A DNA stretch of 50,824 nucleotides from Acanthamoeba lenticulata. Taxonomy: Eukaryota; Discosea; Longamoebia; Acanthamoebidae. The notes beneath the pieces are model-generated. The model ran no database searches and was not told the DNA's origin. It saw only the letters and a program-made list of their open reading frames with translations. Every line of letters starts with the position of its first letter. Position 1 is the first letter of the stretch. The translations under genes were made by a program, and so were the position numbers. This document shows positions 50,765-50,824 of this stretch, one piece after another. The stretch covers positions 1 to 50,824 of the forward strand of contig NAVB01000116.1 in assembly GCA_002179805.1 (NCBI GenBank), in the 5' to 3' direction.

Positions 50765-50824
50765 GGGTTAGGGTTAGGGTTAGGGTTAGGGTTAGGGTTA
50801 GGGTTAGGGTTAGGGTTAGGGTTA
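50765..50824 (+). repeat. Telomeric repeat array (GGGTTA)10
   Basis: Ten uninterrupted GGGTTA units reach the right window edge, G-rich strand running 5' to 3' outward, as at a right-hand chromosome end. No degenerate repeats precede it; unique sequence ends abruptly at CAAA. Confidence 0.98.

Noticed and set aside
1..50824. tRNA or rRNA genes
   Set aside because: I looked for the GGTTCGA-type T-loop and other conserved boxes and found none I could support by eye; a covariance search would be decisive.

Overview
This is a nuclear chromosome end from a GC-rich, gene-dense, intron-rich protist. It is very probably Acanthamoeba (A. castellanii-like). The reasons are tightly packed genes with short GT(A/G)CG..AG introns, divergent promoters of a few hundred bases or less, animal/plant/fungus-like housekeeping proteins, and a TTAGGG-type telomere closing the right edge (ten GGGTTA units, 50765-50824). 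The species name is inference. The eukaryotic chromosome end is directly visible.

Layout. From 1 to about 42.3 kb lies ordinary single-copy chromosome: a Bax-inhibitor-1 protein cut by the window edge (-), a nucleolin-like RRM/RGG protein (-), the U5 snRNP factor AAR2 (-), a TSUP-family membrane carrier with a mitochondrial-looking leader (+), a 3-hydroxyacyl-CoA dehydratase (-), a secreted orphan (+), DNAJC11 (-), a RhoGAP protein (+), a CYP710-type sterol C-22 desaturase (+), an OPA-type organophosphate transporter (+), an AlkB-like dioxygenase (-), Timeless/Tof1 (-) head to head with an HROB/MCM8IP-like OB-fold protein (+), the peroxisomal ABC transporter ABCD3/PMP70 (-), a double-SH3 protein (+), lipoyl synthase (+), a very unusual prolyl-hydroxylase/F-box/actin-related fusion (-), and an ALDH3-type aldehyde dehydrogenase with a charged N-terminal extension (+).

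From 42.3 kb to the end the character changes. There is an AAA-ATPase-like/PD-(D/E)XK gene with an apparent frameshift (-), then a multiply frameshifted beta-solenoid repeat pseudogene (+), then about 4 kb of very GC-rich, intronless, orphan-like coding sequence (a tail-anchored protein, +, and a 680-700-residue protein with a possible Skp1/BTB-like fold, -). Perfect 13-bp inverted repeats lie near each side of this segment. It looks like captured giant-virus DNA (Pandoravirus-like in style, not proven). Last comes a sharply AT-rich HARBI1-like transposase remnant whose 5' end runs straight into the telomere.

Functional links. Timeless and HROB share a 232-bp promoter gap and both act at replication forks or in recombination. 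CYP710, the dehydratase, ABCD3 and lipoyl synthase are lipid/cofactor enzymes of ER, peroxisome and mitochondrion. The most novel-looking object is the 2OG-oxygenase/F-box/ARP fusion at 34429-38540. The most interesting region is the layered subtelomere at 44.8-50.8 kb. All exon edges were read by eye from splice signals, reading frame and family similarity remembered without database searches. Gene outer coordinates are generally firmer than internal splice sites.
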